Source: Candidatus Wallbacteria bacterium
GTDB taxonomy: Bacteria > Muiribacteriota > JAQTZZ01
Direction of reading: 5' to 3'
Length of the DNA stretch: 9,681 bases
Assembly: GCA_028687545.1 (NCBI GenBank)
Contig: JAQTZZ010000085.1
Span: 1 to 9,681, forward strand
The translations under genes were made by a program, and so were the position numbers. The notes under the pieces were generated by a model, which saw only the letters and a program-made list of their open reading frames with translations, made no database searches and had not been told where the DNA came from. Position 1 is the first letter of the stretch. Each line of letters begins with the position of its first letter. Shown here in pieces: positions 1-7,764 of the stretch.

Positions 1-88
1 AAAAATCATGAGACAGAAAAAGAAACAGCTGAGTCTTTTTAAAATCATCCCGCCTCAGGAAAATATCCGGATCAGTAATTCAGGATAA
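1..88 (+). other. Possible 3' tail of an upstream gene, undecided frame
   Basis: Two forward frames are open at the left edge. Frame 1 stops with TAA at 40-42 and frame 2 with TAA at 86-88. Frame 2 gives a basic stretch (RQKKKQLSLF) and then a short polar tail; frame 1 gives a short acidic tail. Either could be the C-terminus of a gene lying outside the window, or neither. No family can be recognised from so few residues. Confidence 0.2.
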
Positions 89-92
89 CAGA

Positions 93-128
93 AAAGCGTG
101 AATAACACAAGGTTTATCCACGGGCTTT
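93..128. repeat. Inverted pair of DnaA-box-like 9-mers / imperfect hairpin
   Basis: CGTGAATAA at 97-105 (TTATTCACG on the minus strand) faces TTATCCACG at 114-122, with 8 bp between. Each matches the DnaA-box consensus TTATNCACA except for the last base. The arms can also pair as a stem with one A-C mismatch; AAAG (93-96) and CTTT (125-128) extend it across a 2-nt bulge. No T tract follows, so it is not a standard terminator. It could be a protein-binding site, a transcript hairpin, or chance. Confidence 0.35.
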
Positions 129-142
129 CACAGAGGGCGGTG

Positions 143-253
143 ATGGAAAAAGTCCTTGCGCAGACCGAACCTCCCGGGTATAATAAAAAAGAGTATAAGG
201 CTGTAATAAGACCTTCATGGCCTGGACAGCCCTTGTGTGGTTGGAGTATATAG
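143..253 (+). CDS. Possible 36-aa small protein, unrecognised
   Basis: An ATG at 143 lies 5 bp after AGAGGG (132-137), a strong ribosome binding site, and opens a 36-codon frame ending in TAG at 251-253. The product begins MEKVLAQTEPPG and ends with a Trp/Pro/Gly-rich segment (SWPGQPLCGW). It has no membrane segment or signal peptide, and I recognise no family. The same frame is open back to 89, so a GTG start at 98 giving 51 residues is also possible. Both promoter candidates for the downstream gene fall inside it, which argues against it being a real gene; the good ribosome binding site argues for it. It could be a leader peptide. Confidence 0.22.
   Translation: MEKVLAQTEPPGYNKKEYKAVIRPSWPGQPLCGWSI
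156..184 (+). promoter_or_regulatory. Candidate sigma-70 promoter (TTGCGC-17-TATAAT)
   Basis: A perfect TATAAT at 179-184 is preceded at exactly 17 bp by TTGCGC (156-161), which keeps the TTG of the -35 element. Transcription would start near 191 and leave a leader of about 98 nt before the secreted-protein gene at 289. The match assumes this organism uses the common sigma-70 consensus. Confidence 0.42.
223..252 (+). promoter_or_regulatory. Second candidate promoter (TGGACA-18-TATATA)
   Basis: TGGACA (223-228, five of six to TTGACA) lies 18 bp before TATATA (247-252). Transcription would start near 259, giving a short leader of about 30 nt that contains the ribosome binding site of the gene at 289. 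It may compete or act in tandem with the upstream candidate at 156-184; sequence alone cannot decide. Confidence 0.33.
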
Positions 254-288
254 AGTTAAGTGGACAAGTTTCGTAAGAGGGGTGGCGT

Positions 289-2091
289 ATGCGAGTATCT
301 CAGTATTTCATAATTTTGTTAACTTTATTCCTTTTTTTTAATACTTTGTCAGCTCAGAATATTTCAGACGACCTCTATAACTTTTCCAGAGTCTACCGCC
401 AGACTCTGGCAGCTATAGACACTCTGAAACAGAACGAAGACTGCAATGTCAGGCATGAAGTCCAGACTGACCTGTCAGCAATCATGGAATCCCAGATCGT
501 AAAAATCTGCCGGACAATAGTTGAAAATGATCAGACTTTCTCTGAATTCCAGGAATACATCTCTACCCATCAGGTCGGGGACTTTCTGAAACCAATCCTG
601 GAGAACCTGAAATCAGCTGTGCTCAATTCATATCTGACCGACAGACCAAGCAAGGTGAAATACCTGAATAACCTGCAGACTAACATTAAATTCAAGGGGA
701 TCCCTAAATTTCTTCCCAGGGAAGAACAGAAACTTCTGCTATTGACTGTCAGATCTATTTATGGGGATGCGGACAGGTGTTACTGCCGCGAAATCAGACA
801 GGGATCTATCACCGGGTTTTTCCTGGAGCTCTCCAAGTCCTGGAACATGCTGTACCCTGAAGTGCAGAAAGACATCCTGAAATATTCCAGAGATAATCTG
901 TATTCGCTCAGGAACCGCTCTGGCGGGACAGAGGAAACTGGAGAGTATAAAACAGCCCATTTTACTGTGCATTACACGAAGACAGGCAAAGACGCAGTGG
1001 CCAACCCTGAGCTACTGGCTGTAGGGATAGATGGTATCAGACATCCTGAATTTGTGATAAACACAGGAGCTTTCCTGGAAAAGGCATTTCAGGAGGAAAC
1101 CTGTACCCTGTGTCTTAAGGCTCCCAGATTTCCGTATCAGGTTTATCTCAAGGATCTGGGCGATGGAGAATACGGTGCTACCAAAGTGGATGACGTCTCC
1201 GGAAAACCGACTGAATCCTATATCGAGATCGACAACGACTTTAAGGGTTCACGATATTTTCAGAACGACGATTGCGTCAGGGAAACCGGCAGCCTGAAAG
1301 TGACTGCAGCCCATGAGTTCATGCATGCCTGCCAGTTCATGTACGGCCTGGCCAAGGGCCCGGCCGGAGCCACGAACTGCCTGTCAGAATCCACTTCCAC
1401 CTGGGCCGAAGACTTTGTTTTCGACGAAGTCAACGATTATCTGGGTTTTTTAAAATGCGATGACTCACCCTTCAAGGCTCCTTATCTGGAAATCACTTCC
1501 CGCAGCTACAGTTTTGTGGTCTTCCCGCTGTTCCTGTCCGAAAAATTCAACCCAACGATCATCAGGACACTCTGGGAAAATTATCAGAAAAGCCTGGACC
1601 AGGTGCAGGCTATCAAGGCCACATTAAGCGATCTTTCAGCAACTTATGGCGATTATTCGGTGGCGCTTTATCTGAAAAAAGAAAAATTCCGTGACGGCCT
1701 TCGCTATCCGGACCTCACGATCCAGAAAAAAATCAACATTTCCCGCCCTGTGAATGAAGTGATCAATACAAACACTCCTGGATATTTCGGTCAGAATTAT
1801 GTTGAGATCGAAACCTCCATGCCGGGTGCACTGAATCTGAAGTTCAGCTCCAGCTCCGCTTATCAGTCCAGGCTGATCCTGATTGGAGATTCCACCTCCA
1901 GAGTCGTGGAACGGTCAGGAAGTTCCTGGGAATTCAATCTGGAATATTTCGGCGGTACGGTAAAAAAAGCGGTACTTGTGACATACTGCCTCGAGCCTGC
2001 AAATGCCTGTACGGAATTTTCGCTGGAAGCATCTTGCGCCGAACAAACTCCACCCCTGGCCAACACCTCAAACAGCGCCATTTCCGGCTAA
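289..2091 (+). CDS. Secreted putative zinc metallopeptidase, MXAN_6640-like
   Basis: This is an exported protein of 600 residues with a zincin signature. Residues 1-22 form a type I signal peptide: a basic start, a Leu/Phe-rich core and LSA before Gln23. HEFMH (342-346) fits the HExxH zinc motif, and Glu367 in LSESTSTWAED, 21 residues on, is the likely third ligand, as in gluzincins. The preceding segment (HFTVHYT at 224-230, then a VYL stretch near 285) and the following FPLFLSEKF (412-420) fit my recollection of the MXAN_6640 family of putative metallopeptidases. Residues 480-585 look like a C-terminal beta-rich domain. The mature chain has 13 cysteines, suggesting disulfides outside the cytoplasm. 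ATG 289 is supported by AGAGGGG (276-282) at 6 bp. The gene is separated from the following operon by 107 bp. The substrate is unknown, and proteolysis is inferred from the motif only. Confidence 0.8.
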   Translation: MRVSQYFIILLTLFLFFNTLSAQNISDDLYNFSRVYRQTLAAIDTLKQNEDCNVRHEVQTDLSAIMESQIVKICRTIVENDQTFSEFQEYISTHQVGDFLKPILENLKSAVLNSYLTDRPSKVKYLNNLQTNIKFKGIPKFLPREEQKLLLLTVRSIYGDADRCYCREIRQGSITGFFLELSKSWNMLYPEVQKDILKYSRDNLYSLRNRSGGTEETGEYKTAHFTVHYTKTGKDAVANPELLAVGIDGIRHPEFVINTGAFLEKAFQEETCTLCLKAPRFPYQVYLKDLGDGEYGATKVDDVSGKPTESYIEIDNDFKGSRYFQNDDCVRETGSLKVTAAHEFMHACQFMYGLAKGPAGATNCLSESTSTWAEDFVFDEVNDYLGFLKCDDSPFKAPYLEITSRSYSFVVFPLFLSEKFNPTIIRTLWENYQKSLDQVQAIKATLSDLSATYGDYSVALYLKKEKFRDGLRYPDLTIQKKINISRPVNEVINTNTPGYFGQNYVEIETSMPGALNLKFSSSSAYQSRLILIGDSTSRVVERSGSSWEFNLEYFGGTVKKAVLVTYCLEPANACTEFSLEASCAEQTPPLANTSNSAISG

Positions 2092-2198
2092 CCTGATTCC
2101 TTGAGCCTCAGATAAAGTTCCGGAAACCTAGTGGAATGTGCTTCAATGCAATCATCGTTTTACCTGACTTCTTGCAAAATGTTTTTTAACCCTATATC
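2092..2198. other. Intergenic gap, weak signals only
   Basis: This 107-bp gap separates the secreted protein from the downstream operon. TTGCAA (2172-2177) and TATATC (2193-2198) could be a promoter, but their 15-bp spacing is short. TTTCCGG at 2081-2087 and CCGGAAA at 2120-2126 are complementary with a 32-nt loop, but no T run follows, so I do not call a terminator. Confidence 0.25.
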
Positions 2199-3920
2199 TT
2201 GGGTAGACATTTTAATAAAGGCTCTGGCTGCAGCTTGAACGAATCCTATCTGCTGATTTATTTCACTGCCTTCTTCCTGACCGGAATCTGTCATTTTCTG
2301 TTCACAGGTTTCAGATACCGCGAATTTGCCATCTATCTTCCAGTGCTGATAATGGCAATCGCCTTCCGCAGGGGGGGACCCTGGATCGAACTGGCGGGAG
2401 TGGCCCTGCTTTATCTTGTTTTCCTGAGGCTGTCCTTAAAGAAGCTTCCTCGGAAAATCAGCCTGCTGCTCGAACTTTCGATTTTCTATCTTGCATATCT
2501 GGCTGATTTCCGGATCAGCTTCATCCAATTCGGCGGCCGATTCATCTACCTTAACTTTCTGTCTCCCATCCTCACCATCATCTGGCTGTTCCTGCTGGTC
2601 CGGATATTCAAGTTCCTTTCTCATCTGCCGGGCATGGTTCCCGGGATTCTGATTATTTATCCTGCAATCCTGTTCATTATCTCAAGCACCCAGTCCACAC
2701 CCTTATTCTTCGCTAAAAGCCTTTCTCTTGTGTTGTCCGGCATTGCCACCTGGCATTTCATACTGTTCATCCTGAAAAAACCGCGGGTCGACTCCCTCCA
2801 GATCTCCTTCATTGGTTTTCTGGCCGGCATTATGACCATCACAGGCGTCACCAAGAGAGTGGCTTTCGTAACTATGATTTTCCCCTCATTCTTTGTGATC
2901 CTGCCGATCTTTTTCATCATTTCCTTCATTTTTTACTTCTATCTGCGCGAAAACATCAATGAAATCAAAAAAAGTTCCAGTTACCGGATCATCTGGCGCT
3001 TTACCCACAGACGTGCCATCATCAGTACATACTTTATCTTTCTTTATCTGGCGATAGTATGTTTCACCCTGCTCGGGCATGCGAGCATCAGCGTCAAGGT
3101 GTTGCTGATGCTGGTATCCACAATCTCGGTGCTGACCCTGATCTTCATCCTTACAATCAAGATGGAAGAACGTGAAAAACACGTTAAAATCCGCAAACCC
3201 ACGCTCCTCGGCGTGGCAATGGATAATCTCACCAGGGAGGAACTTCTCTCGGAAATCGAACTGGCGCTCTGCAGGGATGAAAAAATATTCATTACTACAC
3301 CCAACGCGATCGCCTTTGTGATCGCGGAACACAACGCCGAGTTCAGGGAAGCGCTTTCCAGCGCCAGTTACAACATTCCGGACGGCGCAGGTGTAATCTG
3401 GGCTTCAGATGTACTGGACTGTTCGCTCGGGCAGCGTATCACAGGAGTCGACTTTATGCTGTCGCTGTTGAAAAAAGCGGAATCAGAGGAAAAATCGGTT
3501 TATTTTCTGGGCTCCACCGACGAAGTGATCTCAGAACTTAAGAAAAAAGTATCAGCCAGCCATCCAGGGCTGAAAATCTGCGGAAGCCACAACGGCTACC
3601 TGAATTCGGATGACGAAAGCAAGGTCATCCATGAAATCAACAGCCTGAAACCTGATTTCCTTTTTGTCGCCATGGGGATGCCCAAGCAGGAACTGTGGAT
3701 ACACAGGAATCTGCCTCAGCTGGAAACCAGACTGGCGATCGGTGTCGGCGGCGCTTTCAACGTGCATTCCGGAGTGGTCAACCGTGCACCTAAATTCTTG
3801 AGAATCTGTGGTTTGGAATGGCTGTGGAGATTCATCCGCGAACCCTGGCGTCTGGTATTGCTCTGGCAGCTCTTTTTCTTCGTTTTGATGGTGCTGTCTG
3901 CGAAGATCGAGGAAGAATAG
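2199..3920 (+). CDS. Degenerate TagO/WecA-like membrane domain fused to WecG/TagA glycosyltransferase
   Basis: This 573-residue protein has two parts. Residues 15-320 are mostly hydrophobic, with about nine or ten membrane helices. Residues 333-551 are a WecG/TagA/CpsF (GT26) domain: TTPN (366-369), IPDGAG (393-398, where Asp395 matches the proposed catalytic base of TagA), RITGVDF (413-419), GMPKQE (493-498), GVGGAFNVHSG (515-525) and the RAPKF...EWLWR..REPWR tail (529-551). This family moves an N-acetylmannosaminuronic acid or N-acetylmannosamine type sugar onto a lipid-linked acceptor at the inner membrane face. A last hydrophobic stretch (552-568) may hold the tail at the membrane. The membrane half follows the pattern of polyprenyl-phosphate HexNAc-1-P transferases but lacks their catalytic motifs (see findings). 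The start is uncertain: TTG 2199 is the earliest possible after TAA at 2187 and has no ribosome binding site; TTG 2235, after AAAGG (2217-2221), is an alternative. The actual sugar and acceptor are unknown. Confidence 0.82.
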   Translation: MGRHFNKGSGCSLNESYLLIYFTAFFLTGICHFLFTGFRYREFAIYLPVLIMAIAFRRGGPWIELAGVALLYLVFLRLSLKKLPRKISLLLELSIFYLAYLADFRISFIQFGGRFIYLNFLSPILTIIWLFLLVRIFKFLSHLPGMVPGILIIYPAILFIISSTQSTPLFFAKSLSLVLSGIATWHFILFILKKPRVDSLQISFIGFLAGIMTITGVTKRVAFVTMIFPSFFVILPIFFIISFIFYFYLRENINEIKKSSSYRIIWRFTHRRAIISTYFIFLYLAIVCFTLLGHASISVKVLLMLVSTISVLTLIFILTIKMEEREKHVKIRKPTLLGVAMDNLTREELLSEIELALCRDEKIFITTPNAIAFVIAEHNAEFREALSSASYNIPDGAGVIWASDVLDCSLGQRITGVDFMLSLLKKAESEEKSVYFLGSTDEVISELKKKVSASHPGLKICGSHNGYLNSDDESKVIHEINSLKPDFLFVAMGMPKQELWIHRNLPQLETRLAIGVGGAFNVHSGVVNRAPKFLRICGLEWLWRFIREPWRLVLLWQLFFFVLMVLSAKIEEE

Positions 3921-3922
3921 CT

Positions 3923-5281
3923 GTGTTTAATGTGCGGAATCAGCTTTTCAGCCAAATCTGCCTGCCTGGTGACTCACAACCTGCTACCGGCTCTCGCTTC
4001 CTCCTTGCCTTCTCAGGTGGTCCTGACTCGGTGTTTCTGGCTCATTACTTTCTTGATCTGCTGGAAAAATACCCGAAGTTCAGTGTGATCCTGGCTTACT
4101 TTAATCATCAGTTGCGGACAGACAGTAAAGAGGAGGAAAAATTCGTAAAAGCCTTCGCACTGTCCCACGGTTTGAAGCTGATAACCGGCAGGGGAGATGT
4201 GAGAAAAACCGCGCTGGCTAAAAAGATTTCCCTTGAAATGGCGGCCAGAGAAATGCGTTACAAATTTTTAAACAGCACAATGGACAAAACTTCAGCCGAT
4301 CTTCTTGTGCTTGGCCACAATCAGGATGATCAGGCAGAGACGCTGCTCCTGCATCTGATCCGTGGCTGCGGGAATAATGGCTTTTCCGGAATGGCTGTCA
4401 GAGGCGGAAGAATCTGGCGTCCGATTCTCACTATCAGCAAAAAAAGGATTCTGGATTATTTAGCTGAAAATGGGACTGGTTATTTCAAAGATTATACAAA
4501 CGATGATCTGAAATTTGAACGGAATTTCATCCGCAGGGAGATAGTTCCAAGACTTCTTAAAGTAAATTCCGGTTCTGTCCGTCACCTTTCCGACACCTGC
4601 AGGATAGCAGGGAGTTTAAATCAATACCTGGACCGGCAGTGCAATGGACTGATCAGGGAAATTACAGTGCACGATCAGGATTTTTACCTGCTCTATTGCA
4701 AAAAAAGACTGCTGGCTGAGCATGAGTTCATCCAGTCCGAAGTTGTCAGGAGACTTTTTGGGTGCTATTTGTATCTGGATCAGGAAAAGATTCACCGGAT
4801 CTTAAACCTGCTGCACAGCGAAACAGGCAAGCAATTAACTCTCTGCAAGGAGGTTCTTTTAGAGAACTGCAGGGATGAGCTTCTGGTACTCATTAAAAAT
4901 AAACTTGCCAAATGGGTGGATATTTATATAGAATTTAAAAACGGAAAGATCACTATTCCTCTCTGGAATGTGAATTTAAGAATTGCATCCGGAGGTACCG
5001 GACTTAAGCGGGATGTGAAAACAACTGACATGATCACCTATCCCCTTAAAGTAAGGCTGCCGAAAACAGGTGACACCTTCTCACCCGCAGGTTCCGGTGT
5101 AACTAAAAAGCTTTCCAGGTACTTCCAGGAAAAAGAGATCCCGGCTGGCATCAGAAAACTCTGGCCGGTTTTGACCGACGGCGCGGACAGGATCCTCTGG
5201 CTGCCGGGACTGGCAAAGGACAACCGGGCAGTCAGGAATGCGCTGGAACTGACGCTCGAGGGGGCGATCTTTGAAAAGTGA
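3923..5281 (+). CDS. tilS: tRNA(Ile)-lysidine synthase
   Basis: TilS attaches lysine to C34 of the CAU anticodon of tRNA-Ile2 using ATP, forming lysidine, so that the tRNA reads AUA and is charged with isoleucine. It is cytoplasmic. In the 452-residue product the N-terminal PP-loop ATPase domain has SGGPDS (31-36), FNHQLR (60-65), the GHNQDDQAET motif (131-140) and a YTNDD...RNFIR segment (191-204). A helical middle part follows, then a C-terminal TilS domain (about 370-435) with LPKTGD, KKLSRYFQ and WLPGLAKDNR. I chose GTG 3923, 2 bp after the upstream stop, because GAGG (3909-3912) lies 10 bp before it and about 30 residues then precede the P-loop. ATG 3818 in the same frame would overlap the upstream gene by 103 bp and add 35 residues unlike TilS. 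GTG 3932 is also possible. The identification is firm; the start is less so. Confidence 0.95.
   Translation: MFNVRNQLFSQICLPGDSQPATGSRFLLAFSGGPDSVFLAHYFLDLLEKYPKFSVILAYFNHQLRTDSKEEEKFVKAFALSHGLKLITGRGDVRKTALAKKISLEMAAREMRYKFLNSTMDKTSADLLVLGHNQDDQAETLLLHLIRGCGNNGFSGMAVRGGRIWRPILTISKKRILDYLAENGTGYFKDYTNDDLKFERNFIRREIVPRLLKVNSGSVRHLSDTCRIAGSLNQYLDRQCNGLIREITVHDQDFYLLYCKKRLLAEHEFIQSEVVRRLFGCYLYLDQEKIHRILNLLHSETGKQLTLCKEVLLENCRDELLVLIKNKLAKWVDIYIEFKNGKITIPLWNVNLRIASGGTGLKRDVKTTDMITYPLKVRLPKTGDTFSPAGSGVTKKLSRYFQEKEIPAGIRKLWPVLTDGADRILWLPGLAKDNRAVRNALELTLEGAIFEK
5258..5273 (+). promoter_or_regulatory. Ribosome binding site deciding the TTG start of ftsH
   Basis: GAGGGG (5258-5263, continuing as G 5264) sits inside the end of tilS and directly precedes TTG 5271. 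No ATG lies in a better position: the next in-frame ATG is at codon 15 (5313-5315), without a comparable purine tract. This supports a TTG start with coupled translation from tilS. Confidence 0.6.
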
Positions 5282-7196
5282 CAAACAGAAAAATCCCCTG
5301 AAACAGACCGACATGGATAAAGCCTTCAAAAACATGGCTTTTTACCTTGTCCTGCTGCTCTTATGCTTTCTTTTCTATACAAGAGTAATACCTCCGCCTG
5401 AACGGATGGATTATACATATTCAATGTTTCTCAAGGACCTGAAGGCGAATAATGTGAAATTGATCGTGGTCAGCGGACAATCGATTAAAATCAAACTCAA
5501 GAACGAAAATACAGATGCCGAACATTTCAACCACGAGATTTTCATCCCGCTGATGCTTTTCGACGCAGTCAGCAAAGATATTCAGGATTATGCCAAGCAG
5601 GGGTTTATTGACATCAAGACTGAGGAAGATCCGAAACGCGACTGGTGGGCTGAAGTCTTGATCAACTGGTTCCCGATGATCGTGTTCATCGGGATCTGGG
5701 TTTACATGATCAGGCAGATGAACGGAGCGGGAGTAAAAGCGCTTTCCTTCGGTAAAAGCAGAGCCAAGATGTGGACCGAGAAGCTCAAAATCACCTTTGC
5801 AGATGTGGCTGGCTGCGATGAAGCCAAGGCCGAACTGGTGGAAGTCGTAGATTTTCTCAAGGATCCTCAGAAATTCCAGCGTCTGGGCGGTAAAATCCCT
5901 AAAGGAGTACTGCTGGTCGGCCCCCCTGGAACCGGTAAAACCTTGCTGGCCAAAGCTGTAGCTGGCGAAGCGGATGTCCCGTTCTTTTCCATCTCAGGCT
6001 CAGATTTCGTGGAAATGTTCGTGGGTGTCGGAGCTTCCCGGGTACGAGACCTGTTTGAACAGGGCAAAAAAAATGCTCCCTGCATTATATTCATTGACGA
6101 GATTGACGCAGTAGGACGTCAGCGTGGAACCGGTCTCGGCGGAGGTCACGATGAGCGCGAGCAGACCCTGAACGCCCTGCTGGTGGAGATGGATGGATTC
6201 GAAGGCAAGGAAGGAGTGATCCTGCTCTCGGCCACCAACAGGCCGGATGTGCTGGACCCGGCATTATTGAGGCCAGGACGCTTTGACCGGGAGGTTGTAG
6301 TGGACCTGCCTGATCTGAAGGGCAGGGAAAAGATCTTTAAAGTTCATACTAAAAACATGCCTCTCGGAGACGATGTTGATTTTGAAAAACTTGCAGGCGG
6401 AACTCCTGGTCTGACAGGTGCTGATATCTCCAATCTCACCAATGAAGCTGCGCTTCTGGCAGCCAGGAAAAATCATACCCGGGTTCAGATGCTCGATTTT
6501 GAGGAAGCCAAGGACAAAGTTCTGATGGGTGTTGAGATGAAAAGCCGAATCATTAATAAACAGGAGAAGGAAGTTACAGCCTATCATGAAGCTGGTCATG
6601 CCCTGGTGGGTTGTATCCAGCCTGATTCCGATCCAGTGCATAAAGTAACAATTATCCCTAGAGGAAGAGCTTTGGGCGTTACATTCCATTTTCCTGAAGA
6701 AGACAAGCATATGTACTCAAAGGAATATTTCCTCGCAACCATTACAATGGGTCTCGGCGGCCGCGTTGCTGAGGAAATCGTGTTCGGAAAGCTGTATACA
6801 GGCGCATCTAACGATCTTTCCAGAGCTACCACTATTGCTTATAAAATGGTCTGCGTCTGGGGTATGAGCCCGAATCTGGGACCACGAACTTTCGGAAAAC
6901 GCGAAGAAACTATTTTTCTGGGTAGAGAAATCGCCCAGATTAAAGATTTTTCTGAAAATACGGCCACACTCATCGACAAAGAAGTAAATGAAATAATCAA
7001 TCAATGCTACCAGTGCGCAAAGGAGATCCTGACAAAAAACCGGGATAAACTGGAAACTATAGCCAGAAGACTTCTGGAAATCGAAACCGTCAACAGGGAT
7101 GAACTGGAAGAGATAGTGCTTGGAAAAAAAAGAGTTCCCAAACCAGAAACCGAAAAAAAAGATGAAGCTTCCATAGACGTGCAGACACCTGTATGA
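5271..7196 (+). CDS. ftsH: ATP-dependent zinc metalloprotease FtsH
   Basis: FtsH is a membrane-anchored hexameric AAA+ protease that unfolds and degrades membrane and short-lived cytoplasmic proteins. The 641 residues are a normal length. Order: TM1 (about 21-38), periplasmic FtsH-extracellular domain (39-125), TM2 (about 129-148), AAA domain with Walker A GPPGTGKT (217-224), pore loop FVG (250-252), Walker [10 protein letters not shown] (272-280) and second region of homology with arginines 334, 337 and 340, then the M41 protease domain with HEAGH (439-443) and the third zinc ligand Asp515 in [10 protein letters not shown]. All key residues are present. Translation starts at TTG 5271, after GAGGGG (5258-5263) at 7 bp, and overlaps the tilS stop by 11 bp; tilS-ftsH adjacency is widespread in bacteria. 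The C-terminal tail (620-641) is charged and variable, as usual. Confidence 0.98.
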   Translation: MKSDKQKNPLKQTDMDKAFKNMAFYLVLLLLCFLFYTRVIPPPERMDYTYSMFLKDLKANNVKLIVVSGQSIKIKLKNENTDAEHFNHEIFIPLMLFDAVSKDIQDYAKQGFIDIKTEEDPKRDWWAEVLINWFPMIVFIGIWVYMIRQMNGAGVKALSFGKSRAKMWTEKLKITFADVAGCDEAKAELVEVVDFLKDPQKFQRLGGKIPKGVLLVGPPGTGKTLLAKAVAGEADVPFFSISGSDFVEMFVGVGASRVRDLFEQGKKNAPCIIFIDEIDAVGRQRGTGLGGGHDEREQTLNALLVEMDGFEGKEGVILLSATNRPDVLDPALLRPGRFDREVVVDLPDLKGREKIFKVHTKNMPLGDDVDFEKLAGGTPGLTGADISNLTNEAALLAARKNHTRVQMLDFEEAKDKVLMGVEMKSRIINKQEKEVTAYHEAGHALVGCIQPDSDPVHKVTIIPRGRALGVTFHFPEEDKHMYSKEYFLATITMGLGGRVAEEIVFGKLYTGASNDLSRATTIAYKMVCVWGMSPNLGPRTFGKREETIFLGREIAQIKDFSENTATLIDKEVNEIINQCYQCAKEILTKNRDKLETIARRLLEIETVNRDELEEIVLGKKRVPKPETEKKDEASIDVQTPV

Positions 7197-7762
7197 ATAT
7201 TAAAAACAATCATCAGAAGATCGAGAATGCATTCCGTGTAATCCTGGAAGCGATAGGGGAGAATCCTGACCGGGAAGGCCTGAAGGACACCCCTTCAAGG
7301 ATCGCACGGATGTATGATGAATTTTTCTGGGGCCTGAAAGCGAACCCTGAAGATGCATTGAATGTTTTTTTCCAGGAAGACCACGAAGAGATCGTACTCA
7401 TCAGGGATATCCCACTTTATTCGATCTGTGAACATCATTTCCTGCCTTTCCACGGCAACGCCCATATTGCCTACATCCCGAAAAATGGCAGGATCACCGG
7501 TCTCTCCAAACTGGCCCGCGTCCTGGACGTGCTGGCTCACAGGCCACAGCTCCAGGAAAGGCTGACTTCACAGGTAGCCGACATTCTGATGAAAAAACTC
7601 AAACCACAGGGAGTGCTGGTCGTGATAGAAGCTGAACACATGTGCATGTCGATGAGGGGTGTGAAAAAACCGGGCAGTATCACAGTCACTTCGGCCATCA
7701 GAGGAATTTTTGAGAAGGACGCCCCTGCCAGAGCTGAAGCGCTGAAATTAATCAAGGGATGA
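7193..7762 (+). CDS. folE: GTP cyclohydrolase I (type IA)
   Basis: FolE converts GTP to 7,8-dihydroneopterin triphosphate and formate, the first step of tetrahydrofolate synthesis and also the entry to queuosine-type deazapurines. It is a cytoplasmic zinc enzyme, usually a decamer. The 189 residues cover the whole family. CEHHFLPF (79-86) supplies Cys79 and His82 as zinc ligands and His81 as a catalytic residue; EHMCM (148-152) supplies His149 and the third ligand Cys151. [14 protein letters not shown] (27-40) and GLSKLARV (103-110) are family hallmarks, and the [11 protein letters not shown] end (161-171) is typical. ATG 7193 overlaps the ftsH stop as ATGA, indicating coupling. ftsH-folE order is common, often followed by folP or folK; here neither follows. 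Confidence 0.98.
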   Translation: MNIKNNHQKIENAFRVILEAIGENPDREGLKDTPSRIARMYDEFFWGLKANPEDALNVFFQEDHEEIVLIRDIPLYSICEHHFLPFHGNAHIAYIPKNGRITGLSKLARVLDVLAHRPQLQERLTSQVADILMKKLKPQGVLVVIEAEHMCMSMRGVKKPGSITVTSAIRGIFEKDAPARAEALKLIKG

Positions 7763-7764
7763 AT

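Noticed and set aside
17-40. AAAAAGA / TCTTTTT inverted arms resembling a terminator with a T run.
   Set aside because: The stem is almost only A-T pairs with a 10-nt loop, and both forward frames are still open across part of it; too weak to call.
2081-2126. TTTCCGG / CCGGAAA complementary arms after the secreted-protein gene, with a small TGAG/CTCA hairpin inside.
   Set aside because: The 32-nt loop, 7-bp arms, start inside the coding region and lack of a T tract do not make a rho-independent terminator.
2886-3332. Long minus-strand open frames within the WecG fusion and within ftsH (6264-6710).
   Set aside because: They lie opposite strongly supported coding regions, have low-complexity or unfamily-like translations and no separate ribosome binding evidence.
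3818-3922. Longer tilS starting at ATG 3818.
   Set aside because: It would overlap the conserved C-terminal motif of the WecG domain by 103 bp and add a sequence that does not look like TilS; GTG 3923 has a ribosome binding site.
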